A DNA stretch of 64,000 bases from Anoplopoma fimbria (GCF_027596085.1 NC_072460.1:15700826-15764825), one strand, 5' to 3'; shown: positions 1-14,507, counted from the first letter of the stretch. Notes: generated from the sequence alone by a model not told the origin. Numbers and translations: made by a program.

Positions 1-1714
<1,714 letters not shown>

Positions 1715-1785
1715 TGGATGACCTTTTCTAGAAGACCTGCTCAGGTGCACCTGCTCAGTAATTGGAGACAGTCACAGGGGGGAGT

Positions 1786-1835
1786 CTGTGTGTGTGTGTA
1801 TGTGTGTGCGTGTGCGTGTGTTTGTGTGGGTGTGT
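1786..1835. repeat. Imperfect (TG)n array
   Basis: TG units interrupted by single-base changes (tatg, tgcg, tttg, tggg), so older than the pure AC run just upstream. It is in inverted orientation relative to that run. Confidence 0.85.
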
Positions 1836-2662
1836 CTCCTGCAGTGACGACAGAGCATATTACATTTCACTGACATTTATATATTGGAGGTACTGGTGAG
1901 AGCTGACCGTTTGAATGTGTGTGTGTTTGTGTCTCATGAAGTAACAAAAGGACATGTTTTCCATGTTTTTATTTATTGTTTTCAATTGTTTTGTCTTTAT
2001 TGCCTTTTTCAACTGTAATGCATGCGCTGTCCTCACATCCAGAGGGTCACATTTATTATAAATTAGGCATAACCACGTCAAGCATAAAACTTCCTGAGGC
2101 ATCAAAACTTCTGTGGATGAAAATCTGTACTGTATCCACCTGATTTGATTTTATGTTGAATACAGATTTATAAAATATGTATAGTTTCTTAAACATTAAC
2201 ATTTTACAAAGCCACCCATTTTCTGATCAATGAACCCTGTCAGCAGATCAGCTATGTTTGGGTTTTGATCTGCCACCTTGAAGTTGGGTTAAGTTTAGTC
2301 AACTATAGCTCATTGATTAAAAAAATCAATACCAGTTTTAAGTTTAGCTATATTAAGAATGTTTTTTTGCCGGTTTACCTTGAGAGACTATAGGTTTATG
2401 TTTCCAACAGGGAACTGAAGCCGTTATGCTCTTGCCAAAGCTCCCAGAATTCATTGAAAAAAATGAAATAACCAGTCAAACAATTACTTTCTTGTTAAAC
2501 ATGTTATCATTCCATGTAACTTTCAATAACTATCCCTCAATTTACTTCGTCACCTGCTCTGCGCGTCGCTCATTGTACTACCTTACTTCCCCTGACCAAC
2601 GCTGAAACACAGACAATCAACGCATCAGTGGTTCGGAGAAATGTCATAGTGACTGAGCTGAT
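1836..2662. other. Non-coding DNA
   Basis: AT-rich spacer with a short (TG)n at about 1916-1925. I see no recognisable exon, RNA gene or transposon end. Confidence 0.5.
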
Positions 2663-2765
2663 ATAAGATAAGATAAGATAAGATAAGATAAGATAAGATA
2701 AGATAAGATAATCCTTTATTAGTCCTACAGCGGGGAAATTTGCAGGATTACAGATATTTTGAAGT
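2663..2765 (-). mobile_element. LINE-type retroelement 3' end with (AAGAT)n tail
   Basis: A pentanucleotide (AAGAT)n run at 2663-2711 is joined to the sequence tcctttattagtcctacag and cggggaaatttgcagg. Read on the minus strand this is a 3' end reading into a (TTATC)n tail, an arrangement I recall as widespread in fish non-LTR retrotransposons. Only the tail and roughly 60-100 bases of the element are recognisable, so it is strongly 5'-truncated. The exact family is not assigned. Confidence 0.6.
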
Positions 2766-2818
2766 TTTGAAGCTTTATCTAATTTAAGATCTAAAGTCCT
2801 TGTTGTGTCAATGAACAA

Positions 2819-2830
2819 TATATATGTATA

Positions 2831-2863
<33 letters not shown>
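2819..2863. repeat. (TA)n tract
   Basis: Nearly pure TA run with two TG interruptions near its start. It lies about 50 bases beyond the end of the recognisable LINE tail fragment. Confidence 0.9.
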
Positions 2864-5541
2864 CTTCTGATGGCAATTCTAAACTGACACATTTCAGCAC
2901 GGCTGCTTTATAAACTCCAAGGGTAAACCCTGTAATAGAAAAAAGCGTTTTCTGGTGTCAAAGTCAGACACTTTGCACAACAAATCATTCAACCCCAACC
3001 ACTTCCCAAAGGCTCCACAGCATAACAGACCCTATTTTCACAGCCACAAAAGGTTACATACCAGGAAAGCACAAAGTGTTTGTCCTCAACAGAAAAAAAA
3101 AAAGAAAAAAAACATTATTTATTATATTATATTTATATATATTATTATTTATTCAGTCTCCTATATTCACTTTAATCATTTCATTGATTGCATTCTCTGA
3201 GCTGTCAATGTCATAAGACCTCATTTACTTTAAATTGGGGTGTCTTAAGTGAAATCTTGCAGCAGGAAAAAAATAATAAAATAGTTGACATAAACCCTTA
3301 ATTCAATTTTTTTTAAGTGAAAATGTGTAAAGTGAATATGTAGTATATCACCATTATCGCTCTGCTTGAAAGTGTAGTCTAAGGGGAAACCTTTTAATGA
3401 TTATAAAGTTGTCTAATAAATGCTTTAATGTTTACAAACAGCACAACATGGCGTTATTTATAGTAACTAAGCATCAGCTCCTTGACTCTCCACTTTATTC
3501 ATCTTGTTTGTCGACCTCTTTTGTTCTCCTAATTTAATTGGTCCCCTTCCTGTTTCCCTGCTCTTTATCTTCCTCTGTCTTTCCCTCTTTCTCTCTCATT
3601 CGGTCAATCCCTGCCTCTATCTTTCGAAGGGTAATTAAGAGAGAGCTGCAGAGGGAGCATGTCACGAGAATTGCGGAGTAATGATTCATTTGCATAATTT
3701 CTTTCAATAGCGAGGCTTTTGTCTCATCTTCTTTATCACAGTATCTTTTGATGTGATGTTCAAGAGCAACTCTCATTATTTCCACTTAATCCATGCAGGC
3801 ATCTGTTGCCTGATTGAGGGAAACACATGTCAAGTCAATGTTTTCAACTGGCACATTATCATGCAGGCCGCATTGTAATGACTTGTCTTACTAAAGGTGT
3901 CCTGCTGAATCTTCTTTTTCATATTCTGATCATAAACACACTTGTTATGAAATAACTCAATACAGATTGTGAAATTGAAGAGCAGGCCAAGACATGAAAA
4001 TTGTAATATGCATTATTTGGAATACTAGGAAGTGCAAAGCTTTATTTCAGCCTCCTTCAATGTTGTTAGGTCGGACAAGCCCGACAAAAAGAAAAACGGC
4101 GACACCTGTTACGTTTCTGCAGTGTGTATTAGCACCAAGAAATACAGATTCAAGAGATTGACAGCAAGGACAACAGTATGTGATGTAATGATTTCTTCCC
4201 TCTGCCTCCTTTCAGAGAAGGTGTTTGACAGACAGCAACATGCAGAAATTAAAAAAAAGTAAATGAAATGGTGGACTGGCAAGCTATTTGAGACCTAGAC
4301 ATTTAGCTGCAATTGGCAACAATGTTTTTCTAAATTCTGTTTCTCTATCGACAGGATTTTTCTTCTTGAGATGTACTGGCTGTTTCAATCATAAATGAAT
4401 AAAACCAACAAACGTCCATTTCTATCATGCAAACACCATTCATAAACAGCTCTTCCTCTGTTTGCATCCACAAACACACCATTAAGCAGATTGCTTGCTG
4501 ATATTACTGGCATAATTCATCATGCATCAGTGTCTCTCCTCCCATAAATTGTCATCCCTGATTACTTTACAACAGCTGTGTTACTCCATCGTTTTCATCT
4601 TGACTTGCACAAAATTGAGCTGTGTGTCCACCGGGAAACTTCTTTGCAGCACACTTAGCAGTTTTTCCTCATTTATTCTGAAACACATGAACTGCTCTGG
4701 GTTCCCTAGAGTGGTGACAGTGAAAGAACATTCTTAAGTAACTGTAAAAGTAGAAACTGAGCATCTACTGTATTTTTCATGCAGTTCTCCAGATAATATC
4801 CTGGAAAGTGCAAATGTTTGAACATAAGCTAGAAATATTCACTGCCAGGATTGGGAAAACCACCATTTGTTTTACAACTGGGAACATCAAACAAGAAACA
4901 AGAGATTTTCTATGGTTGTTGCAAATGCAAAAATCTAGACAAAAATCATATCAAGCCAAAAGTGAAACACTACTTGGTTATTTATTTTTTAAAGTAGCAC
5001 CCCTTGGATGCTGGTCAGTTCATTTTATTTTTTCATTTCAATTCATAGATATAAACCATGTCACAGAAAGATCTGGACAGATTTAAGGGGAAGTGAGATA
5101 AAGGCTTTGTATCAAATAAAGGACCTGAAACAAGGATGTCACAATTTGATAGTATACCATCTAGGTACATGCAGATACTTCACAGCAGTTGAACTTTATG
5201 TACAATTTAGCAAAAGTGGGAAAGAGGTACACAACTCATGTTTTAAATTTGTTCTGGTTGCAAAAGGTTATTTTTTTATGTGTGACAATCAAGTCCCGAC
5301 TGACTAAGGTCCTGTTGGTTGTCAGTAACTAGTTACATGCAGAATATGTAAGATGTAAATGTATGTAATCGTACTCTGGACATGTTTATATATAAAGCAT
5401 TTTTACCTCTGCAATTATCTTTACAAATAAATATGTTATAATATTCACGGTTTATTTCACAGCCTCATTTACTCATTACATTATTTCTTTCGATCTTTTC
5501 TGTCCGTCTTTTTCAGAGTTCAATCACTTTAAGGGACTATC

Positions 5542-5542
<1 letters not shown>
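2864..5542. other. Non-coding DNA with a pyrimidine-rich patch
   Basis: No recognisable gene. Positions 3095-3150 are A-rich then AT-rich. Positions 3520-3600 are pyrimidine-rich. The stretch 3630-3780 is unusually free of simple repeats and contains an octamer-like ATTTGCAT at about 3688, so it is a possible conserved non-coding element, but only a cross-species alignment could show that. The open frames here (70-100 codons) carry no recognisable domain. Confidence 0.45.

Positions 5543-5635
<93 letters not shown>
5543..5635. repeat. (TG)n microsatellite
   Basis: Pure TG run of 93 bases. The 131-codon frame passing through it is mostly Cys-Val and is an artefact. Confidence 0.98.
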
Positions 5636-5638
<3 letters not shown>

Positions 5639-5960
5639 TGGAGTATTTGCTCATCGTGATCACTGCTGACTCAACTGTAGGGCCTCACACTTTTTTTTTG
5701 CATTTGAATATCAAGGGGTCTCATGAAGCTTTTAAAAACAGCAACACAAAACCATTGATGAATGTTAGCGTGAGTGGTTTTTGTGTGCACAGCATGCACA
5801 AATACTTAAAAAATGTCAATCATTCATTTCTGTCTCAGTGTTTGTGCTTCCGTCCAACAAATGCTTGTTATGTGAGCTCTGGGCATTATCCACAACACAA
5901 AATATGTACTATGTTTGTATGCTCTGTTCAATTTTGATCTAATGCACTGTACATATGTAT

Positions 5961-6222
5961 ATTACATTACATTACATTACATTACAGTCATTTAGCAGAC
6001 GCTTTTATCCAAAGCGACTTACAATCAGTAGTATATTACATATCATTCACCCATTCACACACTGATGACAGGCTACCATGCAAGGTGCCACCATCAGACT
6101 CTAACTAACATTCATGCATCATCCAGTCCACACCGATGGCAAGCCTTCGGGAGCAACTTGGGGTTAAGTGTCTTGCCCAAGGACACATCGACTGCCGAAG
6201 CCGGGTATCGAACCAGCATGCA
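5961..6222 (-). mobile_element. tRNA-related SINE with L2-type 3' tail (copy 1)
   Basis: On the minus strand the element runs from about 6222 to 5961. It starts near a tRNA B-box-like GGTTCGATACC (complement at about 6205-6216). It continues through a body with the fish-SINE motif gggcaagacacttaacccc-like sequence, and ends in a hairpin (cgcttt, loop ggata, aaagcg) followed by a (TGTAA)n tail, seen on the plus strand as (ATTAC)n at 5961-5985. No A box is visible, so it is probably 5'-truncated inside the tRNA-like head. The body matches the SINE at 61640-61919, and the last 48 bases or so are shared with two LINE copies in this window. Confidence 0.8.
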
Positions 6223-7190
6223 CATAGTTAACTGGGAATTAGTTAAACGGTTTGAGTGATGTTTATGTTGCTGCTCATGTTGTGAAATAAAAAGCCACAT
6301 AAACAGTATATATTATAACACTATATCACCTGTGTTGGGGATGTTATGACTTGCTGCTTAGGACTCCCAAAAAGCTGCAGTACCAAACTAAGTCCAAGTT
6401 ATCTTACTGTTGAACCACTTGCTGGAACTAAAGGATAACCTTTACTATTTATATGCTATACAGTATAAATGATATAGATACAGTGGCATCGTGGCTATGA
6501 ACTGTGTTACAGGGGGGGGGGTTAGGGAAGATAGGGAGACTGTGTGACCACTGCTCAGCTGATGAAGAGCGATGACGAGCTACTGTCGGACTCTCTGTGA
6601 CAGGACAGGTTGTCTACTGGAGCTTTATCAGTCACCAGAAACACCTTTGTGGCCCTTTGAGAGTCATTGTGTGGGTAACTGTGTTGAAGCCAGTTGCCAG
6701 GAAAATTTGTTCCTATATAACGGATATATTGAATGTGCATATTTTTGCATTCGGTCAGTGAGAGTACCATAGTACAACCAGCTGAGCAAGTGACATGTGA
6801 TTAATAACAAGTATAACATGCAAGAAAGTTCACTAAGAGTGTGTGGGGGGGATATTTGTTATTTGTTAGCTGGCTACATTGTTACCTAATCTTTTTTTAT
6901 TAATTACAAATCAAGATCTTTATTCAAACTTTAACCAAGCACTTTTGCTTCCCAGACTGAACAAATAATTTCACAATGTAAACCATGTGGCATTGTGCAT
7001 TTCTGCAAGTGCGATACGAGGCTGATTTGAAAAGTATTTATGAAACCTATTCTTGTTTCAGAAATAGCAACATTAAACCTCCCCAGTGGATTTCAATAAT
7101 GTACAATACCAACCTTTTTTTCTGGTCTTTGTTTTTGGTCTTTGTTTGTTTTTTTGGGGGGGAGGGGGGGTTTCCTTATCTTATACGAGG
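6223..7190. other. Non-coding DNA
   Basis: Contains a G run at about 6511-6519 and a G-rich tract at 7154-7169. The open frames at 6555-6772 overlap on both strands and carry no recognisable domain. Confidence 0.45.
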
Positions 7191-7191
7191 G

Positions 7192-7293
7192 TCAAAGGTC
7201 AGAGGGGTAATATTTTGTACAGATTGTAAATACCCAGATTGTAAATTTGTGATTGTCATAGTGGGCTATATAAATAAAATTGACTTGATTTGG
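7192..7293 (+). mobile_element. L2-clade LINE 3' fragment
   Basis: The sequence cagattgtaaatttgtgatt, then gggctatataaataaaattga, matches the 3' terminus of the large L2 element at 47840-47914 (agattgtaaa, ttgtgattctgggctataca, aaataaactgaattgaattg). Only about the last 100 bases are recognisable. This is a typical dead-on-arrival 5'-truncated insertion, somewhat diverged. Confidence 0.7.
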
Positions 7294-9477
7294 CTAGCAG
7301 CTTTACTAAAAGCGGCCTTGCGTTGTATGTCTGTGGGGGCGTGTCAGTAAGTAGTCATAGCCCTGCTGTTTATGCCGTTACTAAATATCTTGTTGAGCTC
7401 TAAATATGGCACAGGAGTTAATGGCAATTCCATGTGTTGTGTTCACTGTCACTTCAGAGGAATACATCATACTAAATAGATAAATCAAATAAAGTCACTG
7501 TAAAACATAATCCTCTGAGTCTTGCCTATTAGGTCACAGTTAGCAAGGGGCAAGATAATTCAATTAATTCGAATTTCTAAATCGAAGAAGCTAATTTTGA
7601 GCAGAAAAGGCATATTTTTTATACATTATATTTAGTATTATTGGTGTAGCTTCACCTGTCATGTCTTTAGAGCAGAAGTTCAGTCTTTCTGCAGCTGATT
7701 TGTCTCACACAAGTTTAAATACATAATTCACATTCCTTACTCAACAGGGTGCCCTAAAAGTCATTAAAGGTTCTCGCAGCATGATCTAACTGAACTTCTG
7801 ATAGATCTGTGCTGAGCTCTTTGAAGAGACAGTGTACAATATCACATTAATTCTTCACGCATTAACAGAAGATGTCGCAATTTCACATTAGCTTTAATGT
7901 GATAAAGTTAAGACAGCCTGCCAAAAGGATAAAGGACTGTCTTCTGCCTTTTGCAAAGATTTCTGGGCTAAAGAGATTTCGGTGTTATCGATACTTCCAA
8001 ATCTTACCCACATTTCTTTTGACATGAAAAGAAAAGAACTCGAATAGATAAAATGTTAACATTGTTGAAACTTTCATGTGTAATTGTGATAATTTAACAC
8101 AGAACGTGGAAAAGTCAGGCCTTTGCAGCTCTCGTATTGTTTTACCAATTTACAGATGCAATTTTTATACAAAGAAATGTTCATAAATAATCTGATATTT
8201 CTTCTACTTAGGGGTGTACAATATGACAAAATTAGACTGCAAATAATTAATATCTTTCCATGGTCTGCCTTTACAGAGAGATTGTTTGTATTTTGTTATA
8301 GTACACATTCCATAATCTAATTGACTAGCGCAGCTGCTAAATGCTGCTATATCACAATCTCCCCAAAGGCACTTGCTACCGCTACTTTAAGCTGCTAAAA
8401 TCTGGAACGAGCAAGGATTATAGAACATCAACCCCAAGGCATTGAAATCGTTTAGCAGTCTGTTATTGGTCATTGTAAAGTTCATGTTTCACCGAGTATG
8501 CTCTCCTCACATTCTCAAAATAAAGTTCATTACAAACAGCCTTGGTAGTAAACAACAAGCTAACATGCTGATGTATTCTGTGTTTTTATAGAGAATATTC
8601 AGTTAAACAGATCAGTGCTGCTGTTTTGCTTTCATTGTTCTTTGAGAATTTGGCTAGAAGTAATTTCATGCAGCCCAGTTGCGCTTTATGTGGAGGGAGA
8701 ACTGTGCCTTTAAACCTTTAAACTTTTAAATTTGAGAACTAAATTAAGTACAGTGTTTTGTTACCTTGTAGGGCAACATGTAAAAAAAGGGAAATTGATG
8801 AGGCCCATCTTCTTTTAAAAAAATTATTTGGTTGTAGTGTTCTGTAACTTGTAAAATAGCCTTCAAAAATATCATAAAAAATAATTTTGATAAGGTATTG
8901 GAATATGATATTATTTTTTGCCATATCACCCAGCCATACTTCTACTTTACTTTATCTGTGGGTATATCTTGCAATAGTTTGACACGTATAATACGACCTG
9001 GACTGCCTACATTAAGTATTACATGCAATTTATTTCTGTATCTGTACCTTCTATTGTGAGTGCAATGGAGACCTGAGGAGACGTGAAATAATCAAGAACC
9101 TGTGATCTTCATCTGCCCTGGGCTTTAAACATCTCCTGAAATCTGCTGTTTGATGTGTGCTATGTGACATGTTTCAATTACAGCTCCGGGGTCCTTTGAT
9201 GATGTCCCACTGGGATGAGTTTCTGACGGGTTTGTGACTTTCACTGCAGTGCATGTCGCCTCCTTTCCCTTCTATACTCTTCCTGTCTCGTCTGTTGCTT
9301 TAAAGAAATAATGCAACTTACTTATCAGAGTTAAAGGGAAGAAAAATAAATCAAGTAGAATCATACGTTTGGTACGTAATTTGCATTCATTTTTACAATA
9401 GAGATTACAGATATGGCGTGTATCTTTACGCCAGACAATTATGACACCTGACTACTGGTCCTTTATACGTAATATTA
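7294..9477. other. Non-coding DNA
   Basis: AT-rich spacer. I see no recognisable exon, RNA gene, simple-repeat array or transposon end. Two overlapping minus-strand frames at 8739-8929 have no domain. Confidence 0.5.
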
Positions 9478-10110
9478 ATAAAAAATAGTAAAATTATATT
9501 TATACAGCACTTTTCTTCAAACTATATAGAATATTGTACTATATTCTATATAGTTTGATACTATTCTATAGTATCAAACACTTTCAAAAGTCTTTTCAAA
9601 TGGAAAAGTTTCAAGATGAGTTGCTAGAGACTTCATATGTCTGAGTTCAGTCACACACCGCGTTTTGGGAGTAACCAGCCGGCATCAATCTGCGGCTCTT
9701 AGTGGTCGAGAGAGAACATACCAGCTCAATAAATCTGAGATGTATTTAGGAGAAAGGCTGTTGAAAGTCTAAAAGTGAACATTTTAAAATCAATTCAAAA
9801 ACTAACACAGAGCCAATTCCCAGAAATGACTCCAGCAGCAACGTTTATTACCCACTGGAGACGGAGGAGAAAGCACTGGCTAGTATTCAAGTACAATGTA
9901 TTACAATTATCAAGCCAAGAATAAATACAAGCATGTGTGACGTTTTGATGGTCAACAATTGATGGAAATGACCTAATATTAGAAATGATCTTGAGTTGGA
10001 TGAATCAGACATTTTTGACTTGATCATTAAAAGAGAATTTGAGTATTTTGCCAAGTTTCCTTCAGACTAGTGGAAAGAAATCATCCCAAAAATTGCGTCT
10101 GTAGATAACT
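9478..10110. mobile_element. Worn interspersed repeat, family unassigned
   Basis: Begins with an atttatacagcacttttc motif of the type that ends many fish retroelement copies. It continues through aaaatcaattcaaaaactaa and cacagagccaattccc, which recall a fish repeat consensus; a similar order of motifs occurs at 24400-24910. It contains two overlapping hairpins at 9518-9578. The boundaries are approximate and the copy is too diverged to show an ORF. Confidence 0.4.
9518..9578. repeat. Two overlapping perfect hairpins
   Basis: Arms at 9518-9533 and 9542-9557 are perfectly complementary (16 bp, 8-nt loop). A second pair at 9554-9563 and 9569-9578 is also perfect (10 bp, 5-nt loop) and shares four bases with the first. 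They lie inside the worn repeat at 9478-10110. Confidence 0.9.
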
Positions 10111-10450
10111 CCTAAATACAACCAAAGTTTTCATTAGATAATGCCTCAATTGCACAACTAATCGTAACATTTAATACAACTTTCCAATATCATTCCTACT
10201 ATATTCTGAAGGTTTTTATAGAGGGTTTATTCATATATCATTCATAGCCTGATTCATAGAACATTGTATTTCCTAAAACATGGTGAAAATGTCTATTGAC
10301 AGTATTTTCGGATTCATGGAGTGATTCAAAGAGATATCCAAAATTCCCTCCTAAAACCTTTGATTCTTATATGTCAACAAAATGAAACAAGAATTTCGGT
10401 TTTATGCAATGTTCAGATGTTTTTTTCATATCAGCATGCATTTTATAAGA

Positions 10451-13400
10451 GATACACACACTCTTTCTGTAAGTAATCAACTTTTTATGGTGATATGGTT
10501 TAGTTAGATTATTAAATCTATTCTATAGTGTCTCCCTTTAAAAAGTCCTGTGAAAGCTGAGGGTATTAGAGAAGCTACAAAAGATATTAAAGATTATTAC
10601 TGATAAAGGAATATTGAATGGTCAATCAAACATTTAACTTATTTTTGGCTCCTTCATCTTTGATCCTTTAACCCCATATTCTGCATCAAGGCAACTAAAT
10701 GCTGCCATAATTGTTGTGGGCCAGACTCAGAACAAAGCACATCAAGCTACTTTAGCTCCAACACATTGGAACAAAATCCCCATCAGAATAGCAAAATTGG
10801 TTTCATGTTTTTTAGGGCATGGCAATGTCTGTCCCTTGGTTGGTCAATCCACGCACAACTTTGGTCTGGACTGAAATATCTCAGCTATTGGATAGATTAC
10901 CATCACCACATACATTTTGGACATTGGCGCCTGAGCAATGGAGCAAGATGAGCAACTGGACCACAATATTAATTAAAAATCCATTTTCAGTACCTATTCT
11001 CATATAAACTCCGGTCACCCTTTACCCAGACCTCTCTGCTTCCTTGAGGACGTTAACTGGACTGCTTGGTGGAAATGCGGCTTAGTGCTCGTTGGCCTTC
11101 AGTCCATGTGTTTCCACTGTCAACTGGGACTGTGCAGTCTGTGGGGGTGTCAACAACAACTTGCCTCGTTGACAATGCTTTGTAAATGGGACTTTTTTTT
11201 GCTGTGTCACCATTCTTATTCAACCAATGTGTTTATATTGTTGGCCAGCTCAACATTGTTTACATGAGAAAAAGTTTTTTACCAGAGCAAAAAGTTCTTA
11301 GAAGATCTAGCCTCTTAATTTTGCTCTCAAAATGCACCATATTGATACATAATACTTTATTCATAGTCACCAGAGGAAGAATCCTAATGGCTGTTGATCC
11401 CCTGACTTTTCCTCGGTGTCACCATGAGATTAACTTTTAAGATTTTTAGAAGAATGTCTCTGCAACATTCTTGACATTTCACACAGCATCCCCAGCAGGC
11501 CCAGATTACACTTATCCAATTAAATGTTTCTAATTATAAGTATCTACTTATCTATCTATCTTCCTCTACAGAGGCCTACAAACATAAAATCGTGTTCACT
11601 GTAAGGTGCTTCAAAATCAACTTTTCATGTTTCTGCCATGCTTTAAACCAGATCAACTATAAAGATCAGCTCAGTTAAGGGTTCTCGGTTAACAAACTCT
11701 TGTTTTTTTAAATTGTGAATAATTCCCCATCACTAGTACACCCTCACGCCTATGAATTTCCTGATTTTCCATTTGTTAGAAGTGTAGCTTTCAAGGCAGA
11801 CCTCCTCTATCTCGTCTTGCTGACTATTCTTTTGTCTGTGTCCTTTTCAAACCATTACACACTCAGGGCATCATTGTCTTTCACTGAGACAGGATCATGT
11901 TTGACAGCTGTAATTATGCCTTCACTTGGCACTGGATTGTATAGTGAAGGTTTCAGGCTGTAGTTTGAGTCCAATTCAGTCCATGATAGCAGCTCTGAAA
12001 GCGCCAATTACTGAATGAAATGGAACCATTGGTGCTATTAAGGCTTGCGGTTGCAGTTTATCTCCATTTTAATTTACATGCTGTAATGTTCCAACTATAG
12101 TTGACACATCACTCTCAAGATGACGGCAGGGTGAGGATGTAGATACACACACTCTTTCCGTAAGTAATCAACTTTTTATGGTGATATGGTTTAGTTAGAT
12201 TATTAAATCTATTCTATAGTGTCTCCCTTTAAAAAGTCCTGTGAAAGCTGAGGGTATTAGAGAAGCTACGAAAGATATTAAAGATTATTACTGATAAAGG
12301 AATATTGAATGGTCAGAGCAGCCCAGAGTATAAAATGAGAAAAATAAAGTATGAGTCACCATCGCAGGCTTTTTGGATTATTCATATCACTACCTGTATG
12401 GGGGAGAAATCGATTGTGTATACAAGAGTTCAGCTGAAGGAAGAACCTCTGCCAGATACTTTAAACACAAAATGCAGTCAGTTGTGCAGAACCCCTTTTT
12501 GTATAGATTTCTGAAGTTTTAGGTTATTTTTTTAAAGAAATGAAGCAAAGGAGAAATGAAGGAAATAAGGAAAAGAAATATATGAAAATGGTAGGAAGGA
12601 AAATAATAAAATGTTTTATCTATATATTCACTTTCTTTCAACAGATATTCAACTCACATTTTTATCATATAAATGAGCAGTTATTTTGAACTGCTACTAA
12701 TTAGTAATCATTGGCAACAGAGTTAACAATAAGAACAGCACTTCAATGCAAGGAGCACAGGAGCATTTGTTTAAGAAGATCAACAATATTTGGAGTAAAT
12801 TTAATTCCAACTTTGTTCAAACTCGGATGCCAAACAGATGCCCATAGGGTTAGTTTGTAAAATCCAGCATTGAGCATGACAAGGTAAACCTCAAGAGAAA
12901 GATCTAAATCGTCACCCATCCAAATCGAATTGTTTAAAGAGATAAAGAGAGATATAGTTAAATGTGATTATCTGGATTCTTAATCAAACATTTAACTTAT
13001 TTTTGGCTCCTTCATCTTTGATCTTTTAACCCCATATTCTGCATCAAGATAACTGGCAACTAAATGCTGCCATAATTGTTGTGGGCCAGACTCAGAACAA
13101 AGCACATCAAGCTACTTTAGCTCCAACACATTGGAACAAAATCCCCATCAGAATAGCAAAATTGGTTTCATGTTTTTTAGGGCATGGCAATGTCTGTCCC
13201 TTGGTTGGTCAATCCACGCACAACTTTGGTCTGGACTGAAATATCTCAGCTATTGGATAGATTACCATCACCACATACATTTTGGACATTGGCGCCTGAG
13301 CAATGGAGCAAGATGAGCAACTGGACCACAATATTAATTAAAAATCCATTTTCAGTACCTATTCTCATATAAACTCCGGTCACCCTTTACCCAGACCTCT

Positions 13401-14507
13401 CTGCTTCCTTGAGGACGTTAACTGGACTGCTTGGTGGAAATGCGGCTTAGTGCTCGTTGGCCTTCAGTCCATGTGTTTCCACTGTCAACTGGGACTGTGC
13501 AGTCTGTGGGGGTGTCAACAACAACTTGCCTCGTTGACAATGCTTTGTAAATGGGACTTTTTTTTTGCTGTGTCACCATTCTTATTCAACCAATGTGTTT
13601 ATATTGTTGGCCAGCTCAACATTGTTTACATGAGAAAAAGTTTTTTACCAGAGCAAAAAGTTCTTAGAAGATCTAGCCTCTTAATTTTGCTCTCAAAATG
13701 CACCATATTGATACATAATACTTTATTCATAGTCACCAGAGGAAGAATCCTAATGGCTGTTGATCCCCTGACTTTTCCTCGGTGTCACCATGAGATTAAC
13801 TTTTAAGATTTTTAGAAGAATGTCTCTGCAACATTCTTGACATTTCACACAGCATCCCCAGCAGGCCCAGATTACACTTATCCAACTAAATGTTTCTAAT
13901 TATAAGTATCTACTTATCTATCTATCTTCCTCTACAGAGGCCTACAAACATAAAATCGTGTTCACTGTAAGGTGCTTCAAAATCAACTTTTCATGTTTCT
14001 GCCATGCTTTAAACCAGATCAACTATAAAGATCAGCTCAGTTAAGGGTTCTCGGTTAACAAACTCTTGTTTTTTAAATTGTGAATAATTCCCCATCACTT
14101 GTACACCCTCACGCCTATGAATTTCCTGATTTTCCATTTGTTAGAAGTGCAGCTTTCAAGGCAGACCTCCTCTATCTCGTCTTGCTGACTATTCTTTTGT
14201 CTGTGTCCTTTTCAAACCATTACACACTCAGGGCATCATTGTCTTTCACTGAGACAGGATCATGTTTGACAGCTATAATTATGCCTTCACTTGGCACTGG
14301 ATTGTATCGTGAAGGTTTCAGGCTGTAGTTTGAGTCCAATTCAGTCCATGATAGCAGCTCTGAAAGCGCCAATTACTGAATGAAATGGAACCATTGGTGC
14401 TATTAAGGCTTGCGGTTGCAGTTTATCTCCATTTTAATTTACATGCTGTAATGTTCCAACTATAGTTGACACATCACTCTCAAGATGACGGCAGGGTGAG
14501 GATGTAG
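10451..14507 (+). repeat. Tandem duplication of a ~2.37 kb unit, first copy lacking 666 bp
   Basis: Block A occurs at 10451-10624 and 12142-12315 (174 bp). Block B occurs at 10624-12142 and 12982-14507 (about 1.52 kb, constant offset 2365 after a 7-bp indel near 13050). The order is A1-B1-A2-C-B2, with C (12316-12981) only in the second unit. The simplest reading is that A-C-B was duplicated head to tail and C was then lost from copy 1, or C was inserted into copy 2. By eye the B copies differ at only about ten bases plus three small indels, so over 99% identity. No coding gene is visible in either unit; the matching open frames merely repeat because the DNA does. Confidence 0.95.
12316..12981. 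other. Segment C, present in only one copy of the duplication
   Basis: 666 bases between blocks A and B in the second duplication unit, absent between A1 and B1. No terminal inverted repeats or clear target duplication are visible at its edges (left edge ggtca/gagcag, right edge ttctta/atcaaa), so a deletion from copy 1 is favoured over a transposon insertion. No gene is recognised inside; the 69-codon frame at 12305-12514 has no domain. Confidence 0.7.

Noticed and set aside
10766..11440. Duplicate frames at 10766-11440 and 13131-13806 looking like conserved proteins
   Set aside because: They are identical only because the whole DNA segment is tandemly duplicated; no domain, overlapping frames and frame shifts between the copies.
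12316..12981. Segment C considered as a transposon inserted in copy 2 of the duplication
   Set aside because: No inverted termini, poly-A/T tail or target duplication at its edges; deletion from copy 1 explains it as well.
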